This document shows positions 15,051 through 22,852 of a stretch of 43,274 nucleotides of DNA, piece after piece. Position numbers and translations under genes: made by a program. Source of the stretch: Streptomyces sclerotialus (GTDB lineage: Bacteria > Actinomycetota > Actinomycetes > Streptomycetales > Streptomycetaceae). Location: contig JODX01000033.1 of the NCBI GenBank assembly GCA_000719105.1, forward strand, positions 1-43,274, read 5' to 3'. Within the stretch, counting starts at the first letter, position 1; every line of letters starts with the position of its first letter. A model generated the notes under the pieces. The model did not search any database. It worked only from the letters and a program-made list of their open reading frames with translations, and had not been told where the DNA came from.

Positions 15051-15120
15051 CTATTTGACTATTTTGTTCACTTTGTTTGCATTGATTCCCGTTGGTCGTT
15101 GATTCTGATGTGTCTGTTGC
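15051..15120 (+). promoter_or_regulatory. AT-rich island upstream of the membrane glycosyltransferase
   Basis: A 70-bp stretch far richer in A and T than anything around it. It has TTTGACT at 15054-15060 and two copies of TTGATTC (15082-15088 and 15099-15105) spaced 17 bp apart, within a T-rich strand. It lies 50-120 bp before the next gene and is probably its promoter or regulator-binding region. Repeated TTGAT-like motifs are reminiscent of DeoR or ROK sites, but no regulator is adjacent. Confidence 0.45.
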
Positions 15121-15169
15121 TCCTGGAGGCTGAGGGGACCCTTGGGCCCACAGGGGTGAAGGGTGGACG

Positions 15170-16675
15170 ATGGTCGGCAGTTCGAACGTCACGCTCGTCG
15201 GAGCGCGGCGCCCCGGTCCGGTGGACGGCACCGGCAGTCCGGTGCGGGCGCGCGGCGAGGGGTGGCTGTGGGCCGTGGCCGGCGTCTTCACCGCGGCCCA
15301 GCTCGTCCTCGTACGGCCGGGCTTGGGGCTCGGCTGGGACGAGTCGGTGTACGTCAGCCAGGTGAGCTCCGACGCCCCGGCCGCGTTCTTCAGTGCCCCG
15401 CGCGCGCGGGGCGTGTCCTGGCTGGTGGCGCCGGTCGCCTCCTGGTCGTCGTCGACCCCGCTGCTGCGGGTCTTCCTGGCCGTGCTGTCCGGGCTCGCCC
15501 TGTATCTGGCGCTGCGCGCCTGGCGGGGGCTGTTCCCGGTGCGGGTACTGGCCGGTGCAGGGGCCCTGTTCGCCACCCTGTGGGTGACGCTCTTCTACGG
15601 TCCGCAGGCCATGCCCAACTACTGGGTGGCGATCGGCGCCCTGCTCTGCGTCGGCTGCTTCCTGCGCGCGCAGGCCGACCCCGGCGACCGGGCCGCCCGG
15701 TGGGGCGTGGGCGCCGGCGCGGCGCTGATGGCGGTGATGCGCCCCACGGACGCGGTGTGGGTGACCCTGCCGCTGCTCCTCCTGCTGGTGTGCGTGCCCG
15801 GCCGGAGGCGTCCGCGGCTGCTCGTGGCGCTCCTCGTCGGGCTCGCCGGGGGAGCGGCGCCCTGGGTGATCGAGGCGTACACCGCGTACGGCGGTCTGCG
15901 GCAGCGGCTGTCCGACGGGTCCCGTGTGCAGGGCGGCCTCGGCTGGAACCTCGCCGTCGACGACCAGCTGCGCAGCCTGGGCGGGCGCACCCTGTGCCGG
16001 CCGTGCACCGGAGGGGCGCCCGACCTGACGGTCACCCTGTGGTGGTACGTCCTGCCCGTGCTCGCCGTGCTCGGCCTGGTCGTGGCCGTCCGGGCCCGGC
16101 GCGCCGAGAACACGCTGGTGCCCCTCGCGTGTGCCGTGACGGCGGCCGTCCCGTACCTCCTCCTGATCGGGTACGCCGCCCCGCGCTTCCTGCTGCCGGC
16201 CTACGCGCTGCTGTTCCTCGTGGTGGCCGACGGGCTGGCGCACCTGGTCACGGGGGTGGGCCGGACCTGGCGGCCGGTCGCCGCGACACTGCTGGCACTG
16301 GTGCTCGCCGGACATCTCGCGGCGCAGTACTCGGTGCTGTCGCGGACGGTGGAGCGCACCACCGCGAGCCGCGAGAAGTGGACCCGCACCGCCGCCGAAC
16401 TGCACCGTCTCGGCGTGCGGCCACCCTGCCTGCTGACCGGTCACGAGGCCATCCCGGTCGGGTTCTACGCCCGCTGCTCCTCCGGTCACACCCACGGCAA
16501 CAACGCCAACACCACCCGCGCCGAGATCCTCGGTACCGCCGAGCGCATCCCGGTCGCCGCGCTCACCGCACCGGGGGCGGCGCCGCCCGGGTACGCCCGT
16601 GACTGGCCCTCCCACCGGTCCGGCCGCTTCGACCTCTACGTGGCGCCGGCCGCGCTCCGCGGCGGAGGGGAGTGA
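15170..16675 (+). CDS. Polytopic membrane protein, GT-C glycosyltransferase-like
   Basis: 501 aa from the ATG at 15170, with AAGGGTGG just upstream. About ten or more hydrophobic segments are spread through the protein. The first extracytoplasmic loop carries GLGWDESVYVSQV, a position where polyprenyl-phosphate-dependent GT-C enzymes have an acidic motif (usually D-E or E-x-D after the first helix). A C-terminal extracytoplasmic part contains HEAIPVGFYARCSSGHTHGNNANTT. It probably transfers a sugar from a lipid-linked donor at the outer face of the membrane. Acceptor and sugar are unknown. It stands alone behind an AT-rich promoter region and is convergent with the LysR gene. Confidence 0.7.
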   Translation: MVGSSNVTLVGARRPGPVDGTGSPVRARGEGWLWAVAGVFTAAQLVLVRPGLGLGWDESVYVSQVSSDAPAAFFSAPRARGVSWLVAPVASWSSSTPLLRVFLAVLSGLALYLALRAWRGLFPVRVLAGAGALFATLWVTLFYGPQAMPNYWVAIGALLCVGCFLRAQADPGDRAARWGVGAGAALMAVMRPTDAVWVTLPLLLLLVCVPGRRRPRLLVALLVGLAGGAAPWVIEAYTAYGGLRQRLSDGSRVQGGLGWNLAVDDQLRSLGGRTLCRPCTGGAPDLTVTLWWYVLPVLAVLGLVVAVRARRAENTLVPLACAVTAAVPYLLLIGYAAPRFLLPAYALLFLVVADGLAHLVTGVGRTWRPVAATLLALVLAGHLAAQYSVLSRTVERTTASREKWTRTAAELHRLGVRPPCLLTGHEAIPVGFYARCSSGHTHGNNANTTRAEILGTAERIPVAALTAPGAAPPGYARDWPSHRSGRFDLYVAPAALRGGGE

Positions 16676-16715
16676 GCGGAGCGCCACCCCGAGCGCCGCG
16701 CCGTTCCGTCCTGCC

Positions 16716-16763
16716 GTCAGTCCCGCTGTCAGTCCCGCTGTCGGTCCCGCTGTCGGTCCCGCC
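16716..16763. repeat. 12-bp tandem repeat at the LysR 3' end
   Basis: Four contiguous 12-bp units: GTCAGTCCCGCT twice (16716-16739), GTCGGTCCCGCT (16740-16751) and GTCGGTCCCGCC (16752-16763). On the minus strand they encode the RQRD repeats at the LysR C-terminus. The A-containing copies supply the stop codon. Confidence 0.92.
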
Positions 16764-17646
16764 GTTCCCGTCCGTCGTCCAGCAGCCGCATCAGCGCCCG
16801 TGCCGCCGGGCTGGTGGCCTCCGGGGGCGGCAGCAGCGCGACCGTCTCGTAGACCGCGTCGCCGGTGCCCTTCAGCGGCAGGGCGGTGAGCGCCTTCCGC
16901 TTGTGCCGGAAGTGCCGGGGCACCACCGCCACGCCCAGGTCCTCGTCGACCAGGTCGAGGAGGCTGTGCACGTCGTTGACCTCCAGCGCCACGGTCCGGC
17001 GGACGCCCGCGGCGGCGAAGGCGGCGTCGGTGATGCGGCGCGGCCCCCAGTCGGGATGGAAGTCGACGAACGTCTCGCTGCTCAGGTCCTGCGGCGTCAG
17101 GGCGGCCCCGGCGACCGCCAGACGGTGCGTCGGATGGCAGAGCACGACCATGGGCTCGCCGGTCAGCGGCACGGACCGCAACTGCTCGTCGTCCGTCCGT
17201 GTCCGCACCCCGAAGGCCAGGTCGAGCCGGCCCGCCGCGACCTCCTCCGCCAGCGCGCCTGCCCCCACCTGGCGCAGCCGTACCTCCACGTCCGGGTGGC
17301 GCCGCCGGAACGCGGCGAGCAGCCCGGCGACGTGCACTCCCGCGATGCACTGCTCGGTGCCGAGGGAGAGCGTGCCGCGCAGGACGCCCTGCACCGCGGC
17401 CACCGCCTCGTGCGCGGCCCGCACCCGGTCGAGGACCCGTTCGGCCTCCGTCAGCAGCGCGCGGCCCGCCTCGGTGAGCGTCACGCGGCGCGTGGTGCGC
17501 ACGAACAGGGGTGCCTGGAGCTCCCGTTCCAGGGCGCGGATGGAGGCGGACAGGCCGGACTGGGACACCATGAGGCGCTCGGCCGCCCGGGTGAAGTGCT
17601 GGTCCTCGGCGACGGCGACGAAGTGCTGGAGATGGCGCAGTTCCAC
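16729..17646 (-). CDS. LysR-family regulator of adjacent aldo-keto reductase
   Basis: 305 aa from the GTG at 17646 (VELRHLQHFVAVAED, the usual LysR opening). The winged HTH is at about residues 1-60 (FTRAAERLMVSQSGLSASIRALE). The co-inducer domain runs from about residue 90 to 290. The last residues are repetitive (RRDRQRDRQRD), produced by a 12-bp tandem repeat that also sets the stop. No good Shine-Dalgarno precedes the GTG. It is divergent from the aldo-keto reductase at 17777, and a 16-bp inverted repeat lies between them, the classic layout of a LysR protein controlling its neighbour and itself. The effector is unknown. Confidence 0.88.
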   Translation of the reverse strand: MELRHLQHFVAVAEDQHFTRAAERLMVSQSGLSASIRALERELQAPLFVRTTRRVTLTEAGRALLTEAERVLDRVRAAHEAVAAVQGVLRGTLSLGTEQCIAGVHVAGLLAAFRRRHPDVEVRLRQVGAGALAEEVAAGRLDLAFGVRTRTDDEQLRSVPLTGEPMVVLCHPTHRLAVAGAALTPQDLSSETFVDFHPDWGPRRITDAAFAAAGVRRTVALEVNDVHSLLDLVDEDLGVAVVPRHFRHKRKALTALPLKGTGDAVYETVALLPPPEATSPAARALMRLLDDGRERRDRQRDRQRD

Positions 17647-17666
17647 GATTGAGAAGCGTATCGGCT

Positions 17667-17682
17667 GAATCCCATCGGATTC
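17667..17682. promoter_or_regulatory. Candidate LysR operator
   Basis: GAATCCCATCGGATTC has perfect 6-bp arms GAATCC/GGATTC and a 4-bp spacer. It lies 20 bp upstream of the LysR start and 95 bp upstream of the reductase. Size and place fit a LysR box. Confidence 0.5.
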
Positions 17683-17776
17683 TCCTGTTGGACTGCTGGC
17701 CGCCCGGCAGGCCAGAGTGTCCACCTGGCACCGGACCGGCTGCCTTCCCGTTCTCCCAGAGGTACAGGAGTACGCG

Positions 17777-18775
17777 TTGTACGACGCACATCCCGACCGT
17801 TACGCGGACATGCCCTACCGGCGCACCGGACGCAGCGGTCTGAAGCTGCCCGCGCTGTCGCTCGGTCTGTGGCACAACTTCGGCCCCGACCGGCCCGTGC
17901 AGACCCAGCGCGCCATCCTGCGCCGCGCCTTCGACCTGGGCGTCACGCACTTCGACCTGGCGAACAACTACGGCCCGCCGCCCGGTGCCGCCGAGTCCGC
18001 CTTCGGTGAGGCGCTCAAGGCCGACTTCGCGCCCTACCGCGACGAGATGGTGATCTCCACCAAGGCCGGTTACCTGATGTGGCCGGGCCCGTACGGCGAA
18101 TGGGGCTCCCGCAAGTACCTGCTGTCGTCGCTCGACCAGAGCCTCACCCGCATGGGCCTGGACTACGTCGACATCTTCTACTCGCACCGCCCCGACCCGG
18201 AGACCCCGCTCGAGGAGACGATGGGCGCCCTGCACTCGGCGGTGCAGCAGGGCAAGGCGCTGTACGCCGGCGTCTCCAACTACTCGCCCGAGCAGACCCG
18301 CGAGGCCGCCCGCATCCTCGGCGAGCTGGGCACCCCGCTGCTGATCCACCAGCCGCGCTACTCGATGCTCGACCGCCGCCCCGAGGACGAGGGACTCCTC
18401 GACACCCTGGACGAGCTGGGCGTCGGGTCGATCGTGTTCTCGCCCCTGGAGCAGGGCCTGCTGACGGCGCGCTACCTGGACGGCATCCCGGAGGACTCGC
18501 GCGCCGCGAGCGACAGCCCGTTCCTGAGCGCCGACAAGGTCACCGAGGACCTCGTACGGCGGCTCCGCGAGCTCGACGACATCGCCAAGTCCCGCGGTCA
18601 GTCCCTCGCCCAGCTCGCCCTGTCCTGGGTGCTGCGCGGCGGCCGCGTCACCTCCGCCCTCGTCGGCGCGAGCAGCCCGCAGCAGCTCGAGGACAGCGTG
18701 GCGGCCGTCCGCAACCTGGACTTCGACGCCGAGGAGCTGGCGCGCATCGACGCGGTGATCAAGACGGCGGGTTAG
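17777..18775 (+). CDS. Aldo/keto reductase, YghZ/Gpr (L-glyceraldehyde 3-phosphate reductase) type
   Basis: 332 aa. A TTG start at 17777 is preferred because CAGGAG (17765-17770) is 6 nt upstream and the product then begins YDAHPDRYADMPYRRTG, aligning with E. coli YghZ. Diagnostic blocks are LPALSLGLWHNFG, FDLGVTHFDLANNYGPPPG, ISTKAGYLMWPGPYG, GSRKYLLSSLDQSL, DYVDIFYSHRPD and LLIHQPRYSMLDR. Catalytic Asp (FDLANNY), Tyr (NNYGPP), Lys (STKAGY) and His (YSHRPD) are all present. It is an NADPH-dependent cytosolic reductase. YghZ reduces L-glyceraldehyde 3-phosphate and methylglyoxal, so a detoxification role is likely. It is probably controlled by the divergent LysR. Confidence 0.9.
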   Translation: MYDAHPDRYADMPYRRTGRSGLKLPALSLGLWHNFGPDRPVQTQRAILRRAFDLGVTHFDLANNYGPPPGAAESAFGEALKADFAPYRDEMVISTKAGYLMWPGPYGEWGSRKYLLSSLDQSLTRMGLDYVDIFYSHRPDPETPLEETMGALHSAVQQGKALYAGVSNYSPEQTREAARILGELGTPLLIHQPRYSMLDRRPEDEGLLDTLDELGVGSIVFSPLEQGLLTARYLDGIPEDSRAASDSPFLSADKVTEDLVRRLRELDDIAKSRGQSLAQLALSWVLRGGRVTSALVGASSPQQLEDSVAAVRNLDFDAEELARIDAVIKTAG

Positions 18776-18794
18776 CCCCCCTTGCCCGCGGCGG

Positions 18795-18827
18795 GGCGCC
18801 CTGCCCGTACCCGGGCGGTGGGGCGCC
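18795..18827. terminator. Bipartite hairpin between convergent genes
   Basis: Outer arms GGCGCC (18795-18800 and 18822-18827) and inner arms GCCCG/CGGGC (18803-18807, 18812-18816), with a 4-nt loop and an asymmetric internal loop. It ends at the stop codon of the NTF2-like gene and follows the aldo-keto reductase stop. Confidence 0.5.
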
Positions 18828-19213
18828 TACGCCGCCCCGGACGGCACCCGGTCCAGGAACCCGTACACGCTCCGGATCCGTCCCTCGTCGTCCAGCGTGA
18901 TGACGTCGAATCCGGCCACCGGCGCCGGACCGTCGCCCTCGCCGGCCAGCTCCCAGCCGAAGCGGGCGGTGTCGTGGTGCCCGTCGACGGCACCGGCCGG
19001 GCGGAAGGCGAACCCCGGGAACTGCTTGCGTGTCGCCGTGATCAGGGCCGCGATCTGCTCATGACCGCGCACGTCGGCGAGCGGATCGGTGTAACTGCCG
19101 TCCTCGGCCCAGGCGGCGGCGACCGCGGAGCCCAGCTCCCGCTCGTCGGCCGCGTTCCAGGCCGCGAGGTACCGGGCCACTGCGGACTCGTAACGCTCCG
19201 TGTTCGTGGACAT
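18827..19213 (-). CDS. NTF2-like/SnoaL-like protein
   Basis: 128 aa from the ATG at 19213, with GGGAG about 9 nt upstream. It has a cone-shaped NTF2-like fold: N-terminal helix ESAVARYLAAWNAADERELGSAVAAAWAEDGSYTDPLADVRGHEQI, then curved sheet strands ending AGFDVITLDDEGRIRSVYGFLD. Proteins of this kind are SnoaL-like isomerases or cyclases, or binding proteins of unknown ligand. The terminal IRSVYGFLD pattern is characteristic. No polyketide genes are nearby, so a biosynthetic cyclase role is not supported. It is convergent to the aldo-keto reductase. Confidence 0.85.
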   Translation of the reverse strand: MSTNTERYESAVARYLAAWNAADERELGSAVAAAWAEDGSYTDPLADVRGHEQIAALITATRKQFPGFAFRPAGAVDGHHDTARFGWELAGEGDGPAPVAGFDVITLDDEGRIRSVYGFLDRVPSGAA

Positions 19214-19605
19214 GGCCGATCAACTCCCATGAGGTCGTACGAGGCTGGCGGAAGCCGGGTCCCGGGCCGGCCGGGGCCGCCGTGATCCGGTGACACCACG
19301 ATGCCCGGGGCCCTGCGGCGGCGTCGATTACCTCGCGGGTCATGCCGACGGCGCCGGGCACGGGTGCGGCGAGGCGGGTTGCGTTCCTATCCGGCCAGTC
19401 GATGGGGCGCGCGCATGCAAAGACTGGCCGGAATCGTGTGGTGACAGAGTGTCAGGAGTGGCGATACTCGATGTCCAGGGCGTTTGAGTCATGAACAATT
19501 CGCTTCACCGCTCGTGATCACCTCATCGCCCCGCGTGTACGACAGGTTGGGCGCAAACGTACGGAGCCGCATCGGCAGTCGGCTGCGATGGGGGAGCGAA
19601 CGAAC
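19214..19605. other. Intergenic region with 11-bp inverted repeat
   Basis: This 392-bp divergent gap holds no supportable gene. It contains an inverted repeat with perfect 11-bp arms, TCCGGCCAGTC (19390-19400) and GACTGGCCGGA (19422-19432), around a 21-nt loop. It could be a structured leader or a binding site. AT-richer DNA at 19485-19560 (for example ATGAACAATTCGCTTC) probably contains the promoter for the 136-aa gene. Confidence 0.5.
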
Positions 19606-20016
19606 GTGCACGACGAATTCCTGTGCCATGTCACGGCGTACGGGATCTGCGGCGGCCGGCGCGTGGGCGTACCGCTGGGGACGTACCGCGCCCCCACCCT
19701 CGCCCTCGCCCTGTGGTGGATGCGCGACCGCGCCCTGTGGATCGCCGAGCGGCTCGACCCGCGGCCCGAGAACCCGGCCTACCCCCCGAACGCGATCGTC
19801 CCGGTGGCGGACGGCATCCCTGACGTCCCCGGCGTACTGCGCGCCTGGAGCGGCGACACCGCCCAGCAGGAGTACGTGGCCGAGGAGCTGGCCGCCGGCA
19901 ATCTGGTCCGCGTCGCCACCAGCGACGACACCACCGAGTACGAACTGCTCGCGGAGTCCGTCGACGCGCTCCGGATGCAGCGCATGGCCCACGCGATGGC
20001 CTCGCCCGCCGCTTGA
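19606..20016 (+). CDS. Hypothetical protein
   Basis: 136 aa from the GTG at 19606, chosen because GGGGAG (19591-19596) is well spaced upstream. An in-frame ATG at 19588 lacks a ribosome site and would add six residues. It is soluble and acidic, starting VHDEFLCHVTAYGICGGRRVGVPLGTYRAPTLA, with two Cys, a Trp-rich stretch (LALWWMRDRALWIAERLDP) and a C-terminal alpha-helical part ending RMQRMAHAMASPAA. No domain is recognised. Codon composition and the ribosome site support a real gene. It is convergent with the streptophobe gene 30 bp away. Confidence 0.65.
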   Translation: MHDEFLCHVTAYGICGGRRVGVPLGTYRAPTLALALWWMRDRALWIAERLDPRPENPAYPPNAIVPVADGIPDVPGVLRAWSGDTAQQEYVAEELAAGNLVRVATSDDTTEYELLAESVDALRMQRMAHAMASPAA

Positions 20017-20045
20017 CCCGGAAGTGCGGGGCGTCCCGCGGGCGT

Positions 20046-21326
20046 TCAGCGCCGCCGCCGGACGCCCCGCGCCGACAGCCCGCCGAGGAGCCCGGCCACG
20101 AGCCCCCACAGGGCGGCGAGTCCGAGCGCGGACCACAGCCGCGGCCGCAGGTACACCTCACCGGAGAGTCCGGTGCCGAGGTCGCCCAGTACCGGCACCG
20201 ACAGTCCGTAGCGGGCGGAGATCCGGGCGGTCAGACAGATCATCAGGACGGCCGCCACCAGCGCGACCGCCAGGTGCACCGCGTGCTGCCACGGCCGCAC
20301 CCGGGCCGGGGACCGGGACGCCATCAGATACGCGGCGGCCAGCAACAGCACCGCGTCCACGACCACCAGCCACCACACCCTGCCGTCGTGCCCGGCGAGG
20401 GTCCGCAGGTTCAGCGTGGACTCCCCGGGCGTCCGCAGCACCTCGTCCAGCAGCCGTGGCACCGGCAGTTCGAAGGGCCCGTCCACCCGGCCCCGCCAGG
20501 AGGCGCCGAGCCCGATCGTGAGGGCGGGCCAGGCCAGGTTCGGCAGCCCGAGCAGGATCACGGCGAACGTGTCCCCGGTGTGCCCCCGCGTGGCGGCCAC
20601 CACCAGCGCGATCACCAGGGCCACGGCGACGTGTGCGAGCAGCAGCGCCACCGTCGCGTACGCGGCCGGACGCACCGCCCCGTGGAAACGCACCAGCCGG
20701 GGCGGCAGCGGCGCCCCCGGCGAGACCAGCAGGGCCAGCACGAACACGCCCGCGAGCCACAGCAGCCCGAACAGCACCGTCCGCGGCACGTCCGTCGTGA
20801 AGCCCGCCTCGGGGGAGATGCCGAAGAACTCGCCGAGATCGTCGAGGAGGCCGTCGCCGAGCGGGATCCGGAACGTCTGCCGGGCCGCGGACGCCAGGCC
20901 GATCAGCACGAGCAGCCACAGGAGGGCGATGCGGGCGGCCCAGCCCGCCAGTTCGGGCGCCCCGGCCACCGCCCGGTGCCTGAGCGGCCGCAGGAAACCG
21001 GCGCCGATCACCAGCGCGCCGACGAGCGTCACCGACAGCGGCATCACGGTCAGGCCCGCCCGGCTGTCCGCGAGCGCGCCCGCGTCGCCCGACATCTCGA
21101 CGGCGCCCCCGACCGCGGTGACGACACAGGCCGCCACGACCCGCGGGAACGCGTTGTCCGGCAGGTCCCCGGCACCGGCCGCCCACAGCCCGAGCGCGGC
21201 GGCCAGGGCCATCGCGGCCGACCCGACGAGCACCGTCGCCACGGCTTCGGCCCAGCCGTGGCGGGCCGCCCGCCGGCCGGGCGCCGGAGCGGCGGGGGAG
21301 TGCGGGTGCGGCGTCGGGGCGCTCAT
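20046..21326 (-). CDS. Streptophobe family membrane protein
   Basis: 426 aa from the ATG at 21326. A TAGCGT hexamer exactly 7 nt upstream and no Shine-Dalgarno point to a leaderless start there. An in-frame GTG at 21335 is less likely. After a Pro/Ala-rich cytoplasmic start there are about ten hydrophobic segments. Conserved-looking patches include GLWAAGAGDLPDNAFPRVVAA, GLTVMPLSVTLVGALVIGAGFLRPLRHR, FRIPLGDG and TFAVILLGLPNLAWPALTIGLGASW. These match the streptophobe family, large hydrophobic proteins largely confined to Streptomyces and relatives, with unknown function. It is 46 bp from the next leftward gene upstream but has its own promoter-like motif. Confidence 0.82.
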   Translation of the reverse strand: MSAPTPHPHSPAAPAPGRRAARHGWAEAVATVLVGSAAMALAAALGLWAAGAGDLPDNAFPRVVAACVVTAVGGAVEMSGDAGALADSRAGLTVMPLSVTLVGALVIGAGFLRPLRHRAVAGAPELAGWAARIALLWLLVLIGLASAARQTFRIPLGDGLLDDLGEFFGISPEAGFTTDVPRTVLFGLLWLAGVFVLALLVSPGAPLPPRLVRFHGAVRPAAYATVALLLAHVAVALVIALVVAATRGHTGDTFAVILLGLPNLAWPALTIGLGASWRGRVDGPFELPVPRLLDEVLRTPGESTLNLRTLAGHDGRVWWLVVVDAVLLLAAAYLMASRSPARVRPWQHAVHLAVALVAAVLMICLTARISARYGLSVPVLGDLGTGLSGEVYLRPRLWSALGLAALWGLVAGLLGGLSARGVRRRR

Positions 21327-21372
21327 GCTGCCCACGCTAGGCAGAGGCGGGGCGCCTCGCGCGCCGGAGGGG

Positions 21373-22251
21373 TCAGCCGGTGTGCGAGGCGGACGCGCCC
21401 GTACGGTCCAGCCGCCGCAGCTGGGACCCGGTCGGGCGGAGGTCCGCCGCGGCGACGTTCTCCTCCAGGTGGGCGAGCGAGGCGGTGCCCGGGATCGGCA
21501 GCATCACCGGGGAACGGGCGAGCAGCCACGCCAGCAGGACTTGGGGCACGGTGGCGCCGAGCTCGGCGGCGACGGCGTCGAGCTCGGCGGCCGGGCCGGG
21601 GGCTGCCGCGGCCACGGGGCGCCAGGGGAGGAAGGCGATGCCGGCCGCCTCGCATGCCTCGAGAACGGGCTCGTACTCCCGGTCGAGAAGGTTGTAGCGG
21701 TTCTGCACGCCGGCGATCTCGGCGGTGCCGCGGGCCTCGGCGAGTTCCCCGGCGGTGACCTCGGACAGCCCGATGTGGCCGATCTTCCCCTCCTGCTGGA
21801 GGTCGCGGAGCGCGCCGACCTGTTCCGCCAGTGGCACCTTCGGGTCGATCCGGTGCAGCTGGAGCAGGCCGACGCGCTCGGTCCGCAGCCGCCGCAGGCC
21901 CTGCTCGACCTGCTCGCGCAGGCTCTCCGGCCGTGCGTCGTACGCCCACCCCTCGGGCCCGTCCGTCCGGACGACCCCGACCTTGGTGGTGAGCAGCAGG
22001 TCGTCCGGGTACGGGTGCAGGGCCTCGGCGAGGAGTTCCTCGTTGGCCCCCCATCCGTACAGATGGGCGGTGTCGATCAGGGTGACCCCCAGTTCGACGG
22101 CTCGCCGGGCCACCGCGACGGCGGCCTTCCGGTCGGGTGCCGGGGCGGTCGGCAGGCGCATGGCGCCGAACCCCAGCCGGGTCACCCGGTGGTCACCGCC
22201 GATCGAGAACGTGCTCGGCGTGCCGGACGTGTCGCGTGTGTGTGAAGTCAT
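21373..22251 (-). CDS. Aldo/keto reductase
   Basis: 292 aa from the ATG at 22251, behind GAGGGGGAG. It is an (alpha/beta)8 NADPH-dependent reductase: RLGFGAMRLPTAP, LIDTAHLYGWGANEELL (catalytic Asp and Tyr), LLLTTKVGVVRTDGPEGW (catalytic Lys), LLQLHRIDPKVPL (catalytic His), VQNRYNLLDREYEPVLEAC and LPIPGTASLAHLEENVAA near the coenzyme site. This IDTAHLYG/LHRIDP subgroup is usually annotated as a general oxidoreductase. Some members act as pyridoxal reductases. It is divergent from popR with 120 bp between; no functional link is visible. Confidence 0.87.
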   Translation of the reverse strand: MTSHTRDTSGTPSTFSIGGDHRVTRLGFGAMRLPTAPAPDRKAAVAVARRAVELGVTLIDTAHLYGWGANEELLAEALHPYPDDLLLTTKVGVVRTDGPEGWAYDARPESLREQVEQGLRRLRTERVGLLQLHRIDPKVPLAEQVGALRDLQQEGKIGHIGLSEVTAGELAEARGTAEIAGVQNRYNLLDREYEPVLEACEAAGIAFLPWRPVAAAAPGPAAELDAVAAELGATVPQVLLAWLLARSPVMLPIPGTASLAHLEENVAAADLRPTGSQLRRLDRTGASASHTG

Positions 22252-22359
22252 CGGTCTCCCCCTCGACCGGACCGACCCTATGCGAACCGTCCCGGACGGC
22301 GGGCGGCGTATTTCCCTGAGGGCGGAACGCCGGCCACTTCCCGTGGGGCCCGTGGCTCC

Positions 22360-22371
22360 TAGGCTGAAGAG
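22360..22371 (+). promoter_or_regulatory. -10 element and leaderless start of popR
   Basis: TAGGCT (22360-22365) is followed by six bases and then the GTG of popR. There is no Shine-Dalgarno at a usable distance, so transcription probably starts at or next to the GTG. Confidence 0.5.
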
Positions 22372-22815
22372 GTGAGCGATCAGAGGAAGCAAGCGACGAA
22401 CGAAGCCCGTGTCATCCCCCTGCGTCCGGCGGCGGTCCGGCCGGCGGACGAGCAGAGCGAGCCGTCCGCCAGGGAACCCCTCTGGCGCGACCTCGTCGGC
22501 GACGTCCTGCGGCGCGAACGGCTGGCGCAGGAGCGGACCCTGAAGGACGTGGCGGAGGCGGCGCGGATCTCGATGCCGTACCTCTCGGAGCTGGAGCGGG
22601 GCCGCAAGGAGGCCTCCTCGGAGGTCCTCGCGGCCGCCGCCCACGCCCTCGGACTGGGCCTCGGCGATCTGCTCTCCCGCGTCCACGGCGAACTGGCGCG
22701 CCGCGCCCGCACGCGCACCGTCACCAGCACCGTGCGGACGACGGTCTCGCGTACGGCGGCCCCCCGCACGACGACCGCCACCTCGCCGTACGACGGCCTC
22801 TGCCTGGTGGCCTGA
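22372..22815 (+). CDS. popR: XRE/ClgR-family activator, PopR-like
   Basis: 147 aa from the GTG at 22372. A disordered N-terminus is followed by a Cro/C1-type HTH at about residues 40-100 (LVGDVLRRERLAQERTLKDVAEAARISMPYLSELERGRKEASSEVLAAAAHALG). That pattern, especially YLSELERGRKEASSE, is shared by ClgR and PopR. PopR is the known activator of the clpP3-clpP4 operon in Streptomyces, encoded beside it and kept low by ClpP1/ClpP2 proteolysis that depends on its C-terminal residues. Here the gene faces clpP4, 37 bp stop-to-stop, and the protein ends CLVA, which could serve as that degron. The name rests on context plus HTH similarity. Confidence 0.85.
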   Translation: MSDQRKQATNEARVIPLRPAAVRPADEQSEPSAREPLWRDLVGDVLRRERLAQERTLKDVAEAARISMPYLSELERGRKEASSEVLAAAAHALGLGLGDLLSRVHGELARRARTRTVTSTVRTTVSRTAAPRTTTATSPYDGLCLVA

Positions 22816-22852
22816 CCGCCTGGACCTCCCGCCGGCCGCCGGCGGCCCGGGC

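Noticed and set aside
14332..15576. 414-codon minus-strand open frame over the gene-poor region
   Set aside because: Ser/Arg/Pro/Gly-rich with no domain, crossing the strong terminator and the start of the GT-C-like gene antisense.
16716..16763. Possible CRISPR or IS end
   Set aside because: It is a 12-bp contiguous tandem repeat without spacers, transposase or target duplication.
18827..19213. Polyketide cyclase role for the SnoaL-like protein
   Set aside because: No polyketide synthase or tailoring genes occur in the window; the fold alone does not support it.
20158..21186. 342-codon alternative frame on the minus strand within the streptophobe gene
   Set aside because: Arg/Gly/Ala-rich shifted-frame translation of the streptophobe coding region.
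22835..22846. GCCGCCGGCGGC palindrome between popR and clpP4
   Set aside because: It has no loop and could form only a short stem; it may aid termination, but common GC-rich palindromes of this size are expected by chance.
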